This document shows positions 45,340-57,380 of a stretch of DNA of 64,000 nucleotides, one piece after another (position 1 is the stretch's first letter; each line of letters begins with the position of its first letter). Under the pieces are notes generated by a model. That model was given only the letters and a program-made list of their open reading frames with translations, was not told the origin of the DNA and did no database searches. The stretch covers positions 51,394,966 to 51,458,965 of the forward strand of contig OW804094.1 of assembly GCA_942159475.1 (NCBI GenBank), given 5' to 3'. The translations under genes and the position numbers were made by a program. The stretch comes from Sthenelais limicola. Its lineage: Eukaryota > Annelida > Polychaeta > Phyllodocida > Sigalionidae.

Positions 45340-46800
45340 GTGAAGTATCTGGAAGTCTAAATCAAAGAACCATTATATTATAATTATACGTAACGTGCCT
45401 CAATGATTGTTTATGACCCTGCGTCTTCCAAACTATGTAATGAAGGTGAATTTCTGTTTATTTTAAAGGCCGCACATGTGAAATACGCACGGACTGACGA
45501 AAGTATCAAAAGTACCCGTTTTTTCGGCCGCCTGGTGTGATCGGAAAGTTCATTATTTGATTTTATATTAATTCAAGCCCATCTACTTGAAATAATTAGT
45601 CAAATGCTTAATTATATCCATCCCTAAATAGTTGACTGTAAAAATCTCGGGTAAAATGATATTATATTTAAGTTTCAAGTGAAAACAGACGGAGTTTTTT
45701 TAACGGAAGTGGCATCGAAGTAAACCCTGTCCATCACTAAACCAAGCTCCCAGTTTAACCCACACCCTCCTTAATAAATGAAGATGGTTTTAAAATATGG
45801 GAACGTTAGCAAACATTATGAGGCCCGCAATAAATAACAAAACGCACTTCTGTTTTCATTTTGAATTTATGTACTTGAACAAATATTTCATAATTTTTTC
45901 AGAACAAAATATTTCAAGCCTTCTCGACCTCACAGAAATCGATGCAACATGTAACCCTGAAATTCTTAAGACAATTTAAAGCTACTATTCTATCAAAAGT
46001 TTCCTTGCACTCAGAATAATTGGGGACACCTTTTCATTGTCGTACAGAGAGGTATCAAATCACTAAAAAGACGGTCGGTGACACCGGGTGTCAATAACTG
46101 AAGGCTTACAAGGTTACCAGCTTTTCTTATTTTATGACTACACACAAAATGAGAACTGCATACATTTTCATCCGTTACTCTAGCAGATGGAAATAAAACA
46201 TTGATGAGAGACGTTTACATCTAGATATACTTGTATGGTCTCTTGATGGTCTTGCAGAGAAAGAAAAACTCCCGAGTAAATATTGGATGGTTACTGTAAT
46301 AACATATCACGTTTCTAGGTACTACACTCTTGTAGCATTTTGTTCTCATGGGGAATGTCCCCTTACTGTTGGGACATCTTACACACATAGCTGTCCAAAT
46401 GGTGACAACCCTGTTGCTATCGCACACTAAATATCAAAGATAGGTGGAAACTGAACTCATAATTACTGCTTAGCTCGATTCTGGGTGGTTGTCTCCAAAG
46501 GCTTTCCTATACAATACAACATGTCCTTTTATTCAAGAGGTTTTCTTGGGAGACATGAAATCAGGTGAGACATTAATAATCATCTAAGCAAATAAGATTA
46601 GCTCCACTATCAATTCCGGTGACCTAATGATAACATTGGTTAGGTCCCAGAGAGTACAAACTAGTGACAGCACTGAAACCAACATATTTATAACTATACA
46701 TGTAATTCATTAACTGGTTTTTGTGGCAGGCAGAGTAAATCATCCCAAATTTGATTAGCACTGCATTCTCTTATTACTTGCTTAATTGATATATTCTAAT
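45340..46800. other. Intergenic, nothing recognised
   Basis: AT-rich sequence between the convergent BLOC1S6 and PPM1G genes. No exon, RNA gene or clear repeat seen. Confidence 0.5.
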
Positions 46801-46814
46801 CTCAAAACTAACAG

Positions 46815-47204
46815 CAAGGTTCCCACAGAACATCTGGATTCAAATTCCTTTTCCTGACCTGGATGAAAAATAATTCAATGACCCTCAATAATCAGAGTAG
46901 AGCTGTCTGATCCACCCACTTCTGGTAGGAGGTAGGAGAGGGAATTAGATGAGGCACAAATGAGGTGCTAGGTAAAAGTCTGGAGACACAAATTCCAGTC
47001 CTAAACAGCCTTCCGACAGCGAGGAGAAACGGTGGACAAGTCAAAACAGTGGAAGAGTGGCCACTTTGGACTAACGTCATGCTGAACAAAATGTAGCACT
47101 TGTTGGTGGTATTATGGAGAATTTAAATTTTAAACATTCAGAATTTCATTTTCCATGACTTTCCAGAATACCAAATCACTAATTCCATGACCGTGGGAAC
47201 CTTG
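46815..47204. mobile_element. hAT-like non-autonomous element
   Basis: Inverted ends CAAGGTTCCCACRG, with one mismatch, are flanked on both sides by TAACAG (46809-46814 and 47205-47210). The interior is non-coding. The end sequence resembles hAT elements, but those usually make 8-bp duplications, so the superfamily is uncertain. Confidence 0.7.
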
Positions 47205-47210
47205 TAACAG

Positions 47211-48070
47211 TCCAAATTATTTCACCAGACTTAAAAAAGTGGGGGAAATTTCATCGGAACCTAGTACACGAAAGAAGCTTCAAGAAGTGCTTTATACATT
47301 ACCAATTTTTCGATTGACATATTTAGCAATACAAAATGTGATTAATCGAATTTGAAAACAAAAATATTTACAGGGTATATTTGTTGCCACAAAATGATTC
47401 AAGAATAAAACATTTTCTCCAGGACTAACATACGAAATTGCAGCAACAGCTGAAGGGGCATCGTCGTTACACAAGGTTGTAGAAATTAGTCCATACAGCA
47501 ATCATGTCACAAACAAAACGACGGTAATCCATACAAATACCGATTTGAAAATAACAATTTTGGAAATTATGTACACATGGTACAAAAGGTATTTTTCTTC
47601 TTTTTTAAATATGGAGGATAAAATGGTTATTTTCATTAAATAAAAGTTGTTATAGCTAATCATCAGGAACTTAATAGTATAATGGCGATTAGAGTCCTCT
47701 CTTCTTTATATAATTCTTCTAATTCTCTCTCATATGCTGACCTAAGATTATGTCTATGTAATCGGTGCTAACGGCTGTGATAAGATACTACCTTCGCCTT
47801 GACGGAATTAAGTGAGTAATTTTTCTCATCTGTTCCACATTAAACTAACATTCTTTATCAAAGCTCTTTCGAGGCCATGTGTGAAAAAATGACGGTTGGC
47901 TTAGTACTTATGTGGAAGAAACCATGAGCCGAACAACATTGAGGGCGTAAAAAAAATCAGAGAAAATAGACCATAGGGAAATTCTAGATTACCATTTCTG
48001 TCTTCAGTCTGAATACGTGTTACTACTCCCTGGATAGTATAGCTGTTTAATTAAGTACTAACTACCAGCT
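47211..48070. other. Probable PPM1G 3' UTR and downstream spacer
   Basis: No coding region recognised. On the minus strand it follows the PPM1G stop codon. The polyadenylation site was not identified. Confidence 0.35.
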
Positions 48071-48075
48071 TTTGA

Positions 48076-51000
48076 TTAAGATGCCGTTTCAGGTTCTTCA
48101 GTTTTTTGTTTCTTTATTTCAGGCAAGTCTGGCGTGTCCGAATCTTGGCTGTCGTCGTTAGCCGGTCGTTTCTTGCTCGCAGACCCCACACCATCCAGAG
48201 CTCCGTGGTTAAAGGTGGCAATTATACATGTCATATTATCACATCCAGTTCCATCACCCGATGTGTCCGGAGCAAGACAGTAATCAAACATCTGGAAAAC
48301 AAGTCAGTACTCGTGAGAATTGTAACCTTTATTTTAACATCCACCAAAGTTGCACGCCTTTTAAAGCTGCAGACGCAGTTAACATAAAAAAAAACACCTA
48401 AATATGTTCTACTTTATGTTCGGTTCTTTTCATACCATCTGAAAGTAATTTGCCCGTATTCATGGTATTGTGGATACTTCACGATGTTCTTTTTACCACG
48501 GGGCTTCATAAATGTATACATTTTCATTAGAGACCCGCTATGGTCGTTTGACTTATTATCGCAGCAGCAGCAGCAGCAAAATTTTGAGAACTTGAGTCGT
48601 ATAGGTCTAACAATGACATAATAGCAATGAATATCAGTTCGATGCTTATAAATATTACAATGCAGACCATCAGCTTAACACATCAACCCGATAAATAAAA
48701 TCCTTGATTATAATAGATATCCTGGTCGATAAAGGGCTAATGTGCCCGAATGTCGGACCCCTCATTACATGTTTTGGGTTGTCTTCCCTCCTTTAAATTT
48801 TAATTGAAATTATTCGCCCTTTAGACCAGTTATATCAATGCTTCTGCGAAAATAAACAAGGAATTAAAAGCAGCGCTTTCTGATATGAACCATATTTTTG
48901 TCCGACCACACTGCTCATATATATATTTCTAGTGTATTGACTAAAATCTAAACCTATGGCAAATCTAGGACTAACCTATGGCATTATTTATATTTATTAT
49001 CATATAATTCTGGCAGCATAAGAGGACTTATTTAATGTGCATCATGTAATATCTCTCCACACATTAACATGTCCACTAAAAATATAGCACACAAAGTCAC
49101 TCACTTCTTCACAAATAGCAGACAGCTTGGTTGCTCCACCCATGAGTCTTTCGGACACGAAATTCATAACGTCTTGACTTGACATCACATTCCTGAAACA
49201 CAAGATGGACAATTAATTTAAAGAGTCACTAAAGTGGTTAAAGACCACTTTTGAGAAAGCAAACATCATGGATTCATATTAAGTACAACGCCAAAGGCCC
49301 GATTTTGTTTGTCTTCATTCATGGCGGACTTCAAGCCACTCAAAGGCACCATAAAGGGCTTGGTGACACTTATCAATAGATTATATATTAAAGAACGAGA
49401 TCATATTACTGGTGATTCCGATAAGGCAGTCTCTCTCCAACTGTGACTGCACAGATTATAGGCACATATTTTGACATATTTGCTAGGAACAGCCTCCTTT
49501 CGCCTACCAGTTAATAATTCATGTATTTCATATCATATATTTATATATATGTTTGTTTAGATAATTTATATCTCAACATTATGCCCGGAAGGGCACTATT
49601 CTCAGGTGGATAGTACATCTATATTATATACGCAATTCAGGCGTTCTCCCTAACGTTCAACTTCATATGATATCTCAACAGTATGTAGTTTATTAGTGGT
49701 TATTTCCATACTCCGTAATTGCGAGAATCTTAAGAATATCGACATTCCCCAACAAAACAGTGGTAAGTATGATCAATGACGCAATGGTGTATTATTACCC
49801 TTACATTTCAACCTGTCATGTACGGTAGGGCTTGAAATCCTCCCTATGTTGGAAGCCTAGACCCGCCGACATGGTCCTTAAGACCCAATAAAAGTCTCAA
49901 CAACAACAATTTTCGCGACCTATACAATCATTGAGTAAGACATGAAAAAAACACTTCAGAGGATAATAATACGCACCATATTCCATCACATGCAAGGACC
50001 ATGAAGGTATCTCTGTCTTCTAACGTAGTAGAACGCACATCGGGTAGTGCTGTGATCATCTGTTCCCTTGCAGGTAAATCTTTGTTCTGTTTATAGCAAT
50101 GATCACCTGTGGAAGGGAAGCGTATATTTAATTTTAGGAAACATTATTTAAAGCCGTTAATTTCAGTTTCAGAGCAGACTAGATTAAACCCATATTTTCA
50201 TAACCACATTTCATAGCCACCACACAAAGTGGAAAGTTCTATGTGGTTTGCAGCCAGGGTAAGGCTTTTTATCTTAATGTATAATAGAGGACCAATTTCC
50301 ATAAATTTAACAGATGGAAGTTGATGCCCGTAACACTGCCAATCTTACTTGTTTGCTAGAATAGCTTATCCATCCTGCAAGTGTGGTCATTTTTACTTTG
50401 CATTTTACTTTGGTCACTGTTTAACATGAATATGTGCATACCGATAGCCCGTGACATGTTCAGTCCTCCGTTGACCCGTCCATCTAACGTTACCCTGCCT
50501 CCGGCCTTTGTAACACGATCGTGTTCAATTTCATCCTCTGGTTTGTGATCTACAGACATATCCATGGCTTTCCCACCGCGACACACAACACAACGTGAAT
50601 CTCCAGAATTTGCTACGTACAACTCACGGCCCCGTAGTAGACTTACCACTGCAGTACACCCACTGTCAGAACCAGGCTGAGGAGATAAACAAAATAGAAT
50701 AATTCTGAGCCGTATCATTAAGTAATTAAATGGAAAGTGAGAGCACCTATAAATTATATCAACTATACATATCAACAGAAACTAGTACGTTGTTATGTAC
50801 AAATTAAGCTGCTCAACAAACTAATTTAAACCAATTTATCTCGATATCTTTGTGTGTATCGTATCTTACCTCCATGATAATACAAACAAATAACCTGGAA
50901 ACCTACCTCTCCACTGCCCATTTCAGTACAATTGTCGTCCTCATCCTCATCACCTTCAGCTATATCTTCATCGTCTTCCGACGAGTCGTCTGAACCAGAA

Positions 51001-54000
51001 CCCCATGGCTTTGGCTCATCTTCATCCGATTCGGATTCAGTTTCTGAGTCCTCATCAAAACTCGACTCGTCCTCACCTTCTGCTGGGATTATATTTTTTC
51101 GTTTGTGGCGGAAGCGGCCCGTTGAAGACCCTGCTTGTGGTTCCTCCTATAGAGCAAATCCAAGCACCGATAAGGTTGAGATTTTTAAAAATCGTACTTG
51201 ATATATTTAGTTTTTTTTTCAAGCATGATAATTTAATTCAAAGTATAACTCATACGCTATACTTGTGCGATATCGTTTATGGTTGGGGCAAAATAGTGAA
51301 TAATGTACTTTGCGTTAAACTATACCAGGATTTAAGTAAGTCTATTGAAGTAGTCCTGTACTAAAACAGGAACTGGTAATAACAATAAAAGAGGCCGAGG
51401 GTCCATCTAAAAGGCACAACACAAGAATTCATCGAATATTCAGAAGGAAACCTGGAAATCTTCGGCGGACAAAAGAGAGTATCTACTGGACTAGCGTTCG
51501 TTCCTGATATCAAAACCTCAGAAATATAATTGGCGAGAATAGCTCTTACGCCCAATCATATATCAAAAACGATCCAGCTAAAATTTAAAATGATGGATGA
51601 ACTTGTCTATAAAATATAAATGTTTGCAGGGAGTGAGAAGGAAAAAAGAAAACTCTCAGCTGCTAATGTGATTAACACGGACATAGTATAGATCAATGGT
51701 GAAGGTGTTGAATAGTTTGTAAGAACAAGAGTCACAAGCATAAGCTTGTATAAAGCAGGCTTTCAATTATTCGAATTATATATTATAAGTATAATTATAA
51801 GTACACTGGGGGTACACCCCAGGTAACCACAGATACATAGGCCTACATAGCACATACATACACACATACATAAATGTCCCCAGGGCTCATACTATGCACC
51901 ATGGCGGGGTAATGTCCCCCTGGGCTCATACTATGCACCATGGCGGGGAAATGTCCCCCTGGGCTCATACTATGCACCATGGAGGGGAAATGTCCCCTGG
52001 GCTCATACTATGCACCATGGCGGGGAAATGTCCCCCTGGGCTCATACTATGGCCTGTAGAGATTCAAGGTTGATTAGTTTAAGTTTTTGGTTTCCCTCAG
52101 AATGAAGGGATATGTGGTGTTTGGACCTGGAATCATATGTCTTGGTTAGATTAGTTTAATTCTCCCCTTCATTTGAAGGGGTTTGTAAAGTGTTTGAGCC
52201 TGAAGTAATATGGTTGATTATGTGAGGATAAAGGTTTCAAGTAGATCAGTTAATCCCAGGGCATAGCATGGTGGATGATGCAATGATGTAGCATAGCCTG
52301 GATATGGATTTGCAAGATGAAATAATTTCCCTTGGAATGAAGGGATACATGGGGTTTGGGCCTGTAGAGATTTAAGGTTGATTAGTTTAAGTTTTTAGTT
52401 TCCCTCAGAATGAAGGGATATGTGGAGATTGGACCTGGAATCATATGTCTTGGTTATATCATAGATTTTAAAAAGTTTATAACAGGTGTCATACGTCTGG
52501 GTACACAGGCCTTATCTTATCTCTGGCCCATTAGTTACAGACACAACACAATTTAGTTACAGACATGAGCATACATGTATGGGTCCGATTTTCAGAAAAT
52601 GTACAATTCACTTTAACCAATTCACTTTAACCAATCTGTAATAACCCACATCTCAGACCCAAATAAATTTCTAAATACATTTCAACATAAACAAACAGAA
52701 TGCAATACAAAACATACTGGAATTTACATGCTATTGACCAAATCGCAGCCAGCCTTGCATACTGAATGTGTACAACTACCAATTGTACATATTTCTGACT
52801 ATTTCTGGCAGGAGGACTGGCAGGAGGAGCCCACCATGAGACAAGATTTTCAGGACATGTACAATTCACTTCAACAATTCACTTTTACCAATCTCTAATA
52901 ACCAACATTTCAGACCAAAATAAAGTTCAAAATACATTGCAACCTAACCAAACTGAATGCAGTACAAAACATACTCCAATCTATTCAGTACTATTCAACT
53001 TGGAGCCTGATTTATATGCTCAATGTGTGCATCCAATTGTACACATGACTCTGGAATGTTAGGAATGTGAACGACCAACGACGACCAACGACCAAGAATG
53101 CTGGCCGGACCAAAATCCCTGAATTATTTTAGTTAAAGTAAGAAATGGCAAATTATAAATTTGCCATTAATAACTGTAATACCTCTAATTTGTCATTACC
53201 GGTAAGACAAGATATAATATTGTTCTAAATTAAGATTTTTGTATGACCAAAAATAGAAGGCCGGAGAAACTTCACAAAGGTTTGTTTTAACTTTGGAATG
53301 TCACAGGAATAGGGGGGGGGGGGGGAAGATGATATCCTAGATTGGTAGAATATCATTCTTGTACTTTAAATAGTCTGTGAATAGGAGTTACTTTTTTCAG
53401 AACAGCCAATAAACTCGTATGTAATCTAATGTTACCCAGGGAGGTATACAGAGGGAGTAGTCACAACACACTGCTTCAAGCAGGAGATACGTGTCCCATG
53501 TGCTAGCCACTGCATGCCAGGTGACGCTGCAGTGCTGTTGTTAACACTAGTACCACCTATATCCCAGGTAGGTTTGATTGCCCCTTTCCAGCAACAGCAT
53601 ACTACTGACACACCTATAAATATTTGGCGCTAGTAGTAGTAGTAGTGGCATTACTCCCAACTATTTGGTGGACACACATCATCCCCTAGACCACTCCCTT
53701 ATGCAAATGGTGGTGTTATGGTCAAATGCATTGAAAGTGTACAACAATGACTACAGAAATGGTACAATTTTCCTACAAAAAAAACATTTAACAAATTACA
53801 CATATTCAACCAAGATATAAGATAAATTTCAAACTTTTCACCCACTTGACAAGTGTAAGAACATGAGCTGTGACCACATGCCATGACACTCAACCACAAA
53901 AAGCGCAAATGAACTTTACGGTTTTTGGCCTGTTACTCCCCCTGAAATTCTTTTTGGGAAAATAAAGATTGCGCAGATATTGACACGTGTTTCTTGAATA

Positions 54001-55417
54001 TTCTACAATATAATGCAAATTCAAACAGGATCGAACGTCATGGGGCTGAGCTAGAGACCGAAAAGAAAAATCCAAAACTGACGTACCTACAGGTTTATGT
54101 ACTCTACATCTCAAGACAGAATCCTAAACGACCTCAGAATTTCATTCTTCAGCCGTAATAATCAGCAACTCACAGGGTTACTCTAATGACCCAGAAGCAG
54201 GAACCAATACAAATTATTATATACCTGTATGTACTTTCCTACACCTTTTGCACCAGTACTGAAATCGTTTAACTATTAAAGCTCTGATTTCAGGGATGCA
54301 AGACAGGGTCTGTAAAATTTACTGAAAACATTCAGCCTTGCGGTGGAGAGGGGGTGTCCTAATATGTAAATTAGGGGACCATCTCCTGACAGCGCTTCGT
54401 AAGCGCATGGTATTGCTGAGTGAGTTCAGTACAACAAAGACAAGCAATTGGTCTTGACACCACAAAAGCCTTTAAATGTATAATCTTCTGAAAATGTTAA
54501 AACAACATTCGAAATTATTGGATTGACTGATTCCAGTCACCTGAATGAACTTGCATCCCTGTGATTTCAAAGGAAGAAAAGTGTTCTCACCTCTTTGGAA
54601 GACGAGCAGGGACCCATGTCGGCAGAGCTGCCACCAGGACAAGCCGATCCTGACGAGCCGACACCACTGCTGGAACTGCTACCACTACATCCTGAACTGC
54701 CAGTTAATGAGCTGGAACCACCTGCACTACCAGAAGATGAGCCTACACCACTGCTTCCACTGGCATTACTGGTAGATCCCACCCGACAGGAGGAAGGGGG
54801 GCCGGAGGAGGAGGAGGAAGCAGCCTGGTCAGCAGGTTTGCTATCCTGACCAGCACAAGATGTGCTAGAGGGCCCTTCTGTGTCTTTATCCGCCATGGAG
54901 GAGGTGGTGGTGGATGGCGTGGGAGCAGGGGATGGAGGGTCTACTGTGGAACTCTCTGTGGGTAAATCCGGTTTTGATTGGGAAACATCCCCTGTGTTTT
55001 TATCTTTGTCATTTGTTGTTTCTTTCTGGGGTTCATCAGTAGTTGTACTGTCCACACAACTACTGCCACTTTCAGCACTGCTGTTCGATTTTATACTTGA
55101 GTCCTTTTCCTCTTTAGCTTGTGCTTCATTTGCTTGCGGCTCATTAGAGTCCCTTGTTTCCAGTCCATTTTCCCCATCGCCATGGCCATTCATCAGCTCA
55201 TTTTCGAGCTTCATTTTCACATCACTTTTGTCGTCCTCCTCACCCTCCTCTTCAGCAAGTGGGCCTCCTTTCCTGGAACGGATAGCCGGTGACTGTATGT
55301 TATCTTTGGCTAAAAGCTTCTTACGGACACCTCCCCTACCATACCGCTCTAAGAGCTCTTCTAACGGCATAGTGGCTTCCTCGTATAGAGCAGCTGCCTC
55401 TCCCTCTTCCTGCTCAC
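48076..55417 (-). CDS. PPM1G: Protein phosphatase 1G, Mg2+/Mn2+-dependent (5' partial)
   Basis: Nuclear PP2C-family Ser/Thr phosphatase linked to pre-mRNA splicing, histone H2A-H2B exchange and 7SK control. Exons on the minus strand: about 55417 or 55409 to 54591, 51146-50907, 50676-50442, 50106-49977, 49192-49105 and 48291-48076, giving about 575 aa in frame. [15 protein letters not shown] matches the family start of the acidic insert. The insert continues as a Ser/Gly-rich stretch and a Glu/Asp-rich exon. The second catalytic half then shows [52 protein letters not shown] (metal-binding Asp) and [16 protein letters not shown] Lys-rich nuclear tail follows. The first catalytic half (DGHGG motif) was not found and probably lies right of 64000. 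The apparent insert is longer than in human. Confidence 0.93.
48633..48696 (+). repeat. Dispersed repeat family B, copy 2
   Basis: Relative of 29692-29757, in a PPM1G intron. Confidence 0.7.
51877..52052. repeat. Tandem repeat, about 39-bp unit, five copies
   Basis: Units contain GGGCTCATACTATGCACCAT and GGCGGGGAAATGTCCCCC. Located in the PPM1G intron between the two acidic exons. Confidence 0.9.
52051..52458. repeat. Direct repeat pair of about 100 bp
   Basis: 52051-52150 and 52360-52458 are near-identical, both beginning GGCCTGTAGAGATT and ending TCATATGTCTTGGTTA. Related shorter pieces lie between them. Confidence 0.85.
53905..54090 (-). repeat. Dispersed repeat family A, copy 2
   Basis: Inverse-oriented relative of 2063-2235. 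The open frame on the minus strand has no family similarity. Confidence 0.6.
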
Positions 55418-55429
55418 CTGCTCAGAATG

Positions 55430-56970
55430 CAAGATTCATTCAGTATATTCAGGTATTGAGGGAATATTATTTACAATTCATACGACTATGTTAGATCACC
55501 GAGTTCTTGCCACCTATTCCACACACAGGTGCTGAGATTACTAACAATTATCTTATAAAATGAGACCACAACAACAGTCCACAACAACAGGTACATTAGT
55601 TTTATCTTTTACCACTTGTGGAAAAAAATGATTATGTACCTGTTGTTGTAGACTTGAATAAGTCTTTGATTTTTTTATTTGAAAAACGAAATCAGAAAAA
55701 AAATATTATCATGTTATGTTCCCATGTTACTTAGGATCACTCCCTCTAGACTGAGGAATTAAGACAGTCCATGAAATGAATGGGGAGGACTAGACTTACA
55801 CTAGGGCCCTACACTACAAACAACAGCAGTCTTAGGGACGAGGGCTAGTCTACAGTGTTGTTGTAGAAATAAAGTTAAATAATAATTTACGGATGTTTTT
55901 GCCTATATGTAATCGTCATGATGAAATTAATATAAACGTCGCATACTGATGTCACATTTTCTTCATTGTAGAAGAATTTGTAATAGCGATTTAGCAACTC
56001 TCAGTGAAGGCATGATGGGTCGTTGTCAAAATGGCAGCCATATTTCGTTGACATTTGCTTTTAAAATTTATATTACAGAAAAACTTACTGTAGTATTGGG
56101 AAGATATTATCTTTTCTATCACATCAAATATCAAGCACCATATGCCCAAATTCTCATTATTCTAGCATGGTAGAACTGAGAAAAGATTTGATGTTTCATT
56201 TCCTTTTTCAAACATGTTAATGCTTCGTCAGTTTTTGTTAAAACATTTTTTTTTTTTTTTTTTTTTTGTCAAATTGTCAGCGCGGCGGCAGATTCTCTCA
56301 GCGCCGCGCTTTAGTTAGAACCCTGCGCATAATGACATTAGTCATAATTAATTGGATTATTAATGTGATATTAATTTGGTTAGATTGAATCGTTCTTAGG
56401 TAAGGTTCAATGCATAGGTACGTCTATCAAGAATATAAAAAGTTTTAATACGCTCCACCTGTTTTATTAGCGGAAGTGAACATGTAACTTAAACATAAAT
56501 GGGTGAGCAATTATGTCGTAAAAGACAGATACGTAACCAAAGTGATTATTTTTAACAGATTATAGACTTAGACTTTGACCAGAGCTCTCTGATTTGACCA
56601 AACTGGATTCTTTAAACCCAATGTATAGAAGAGAGGGAGAGGGGAGCGGGAGAGCATTAGCAAATTGGCAGTGGGAAATACATAGGTGATATACCGATTC
56701 ACAAAAAAAATACAGGGAATGGACCACATTCTAGCTTTCTGCGATTAAAGATTCATTCGTTTTCATATGTGTCGGTGATTGCTGATAATCGGGTAATTGA
56801 GTAGGACGGATTAAAAACGTGTGTTTAAGACCATCGAAAGCATATGAATGCAAAGTATCTAAGATTTGCTCAGATTTAAGCTGATCTACAGTGATTTTTA
56901 TAAACTCAGCAAATCGCTCACAAGTCTTCATTTTCCATGAACCAAAACATGAATGCAGTGAGGCCCAGCT
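55430..56970. other. PPM1G intron sequence, no exon recognised
   Basis: Contains a hairpin with perfect 15-bp arms (ACAACAACAGGTACA, about 55576-55590, with its complement near 55638-55652), a run of about 22 T ending near 56267, and a short GC-rich stem (AGCGCGGCG, near 56279). No protein similarity seen. Confidence 0.45.
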
Positions 56971-56973
56971 GTT

Positions 56974-57110
56974 AACCCATTCTAGACGCCTATTGCATTA
57001 ATGCACTCCCGTGGAAAGTACACGTAGTGCATTAATGCACTCCCATGGAAGGTACACGTAGTGCATTAATGCACTCCCAGGAAATGTACACGTATTGCAT
57101 TAATGCATTA
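56974..57110. repeat. piggyBac left end and subterminal palindromic array
   Basis: TTAACCCATTCTAGACGCC resembles a piggyBac terminus next to its TTAA target. Three units of about 35 bp follow, each containing the palindrome TGCATTAATGCA, CTCCC and GTACACGTA. The matching right end was not found. Confidence 0.6.
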
Positions 57111-57380
57111 AAACCACGTGATTACAAGAAAATGGCTATATTTTTGTTATTTATTTATGAATTTTTATGTTTCTTTTGAGAAAAGTTTTATATTATGATA
57201 ACAATACAATAACAATAAAACTTGAAATAAAATTTCCATAGCAACCATTTAAATTCTCATTGAAACGAGACAAAACAAGCGTGGGAACTTGACCTGATTC
57301 TGCAGACGACACTTGTCTGCTGTGTGTTTGTGCACCTGTGTGTTTTTTGCGGTTTGTGCGCTGAAATTCGTTTGAAAATC

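Noticed and set aside
54862..55494. 210-aa plus-strand frame
   Set aside because: Antisense shadow of the low-complexity PPM1G exon.
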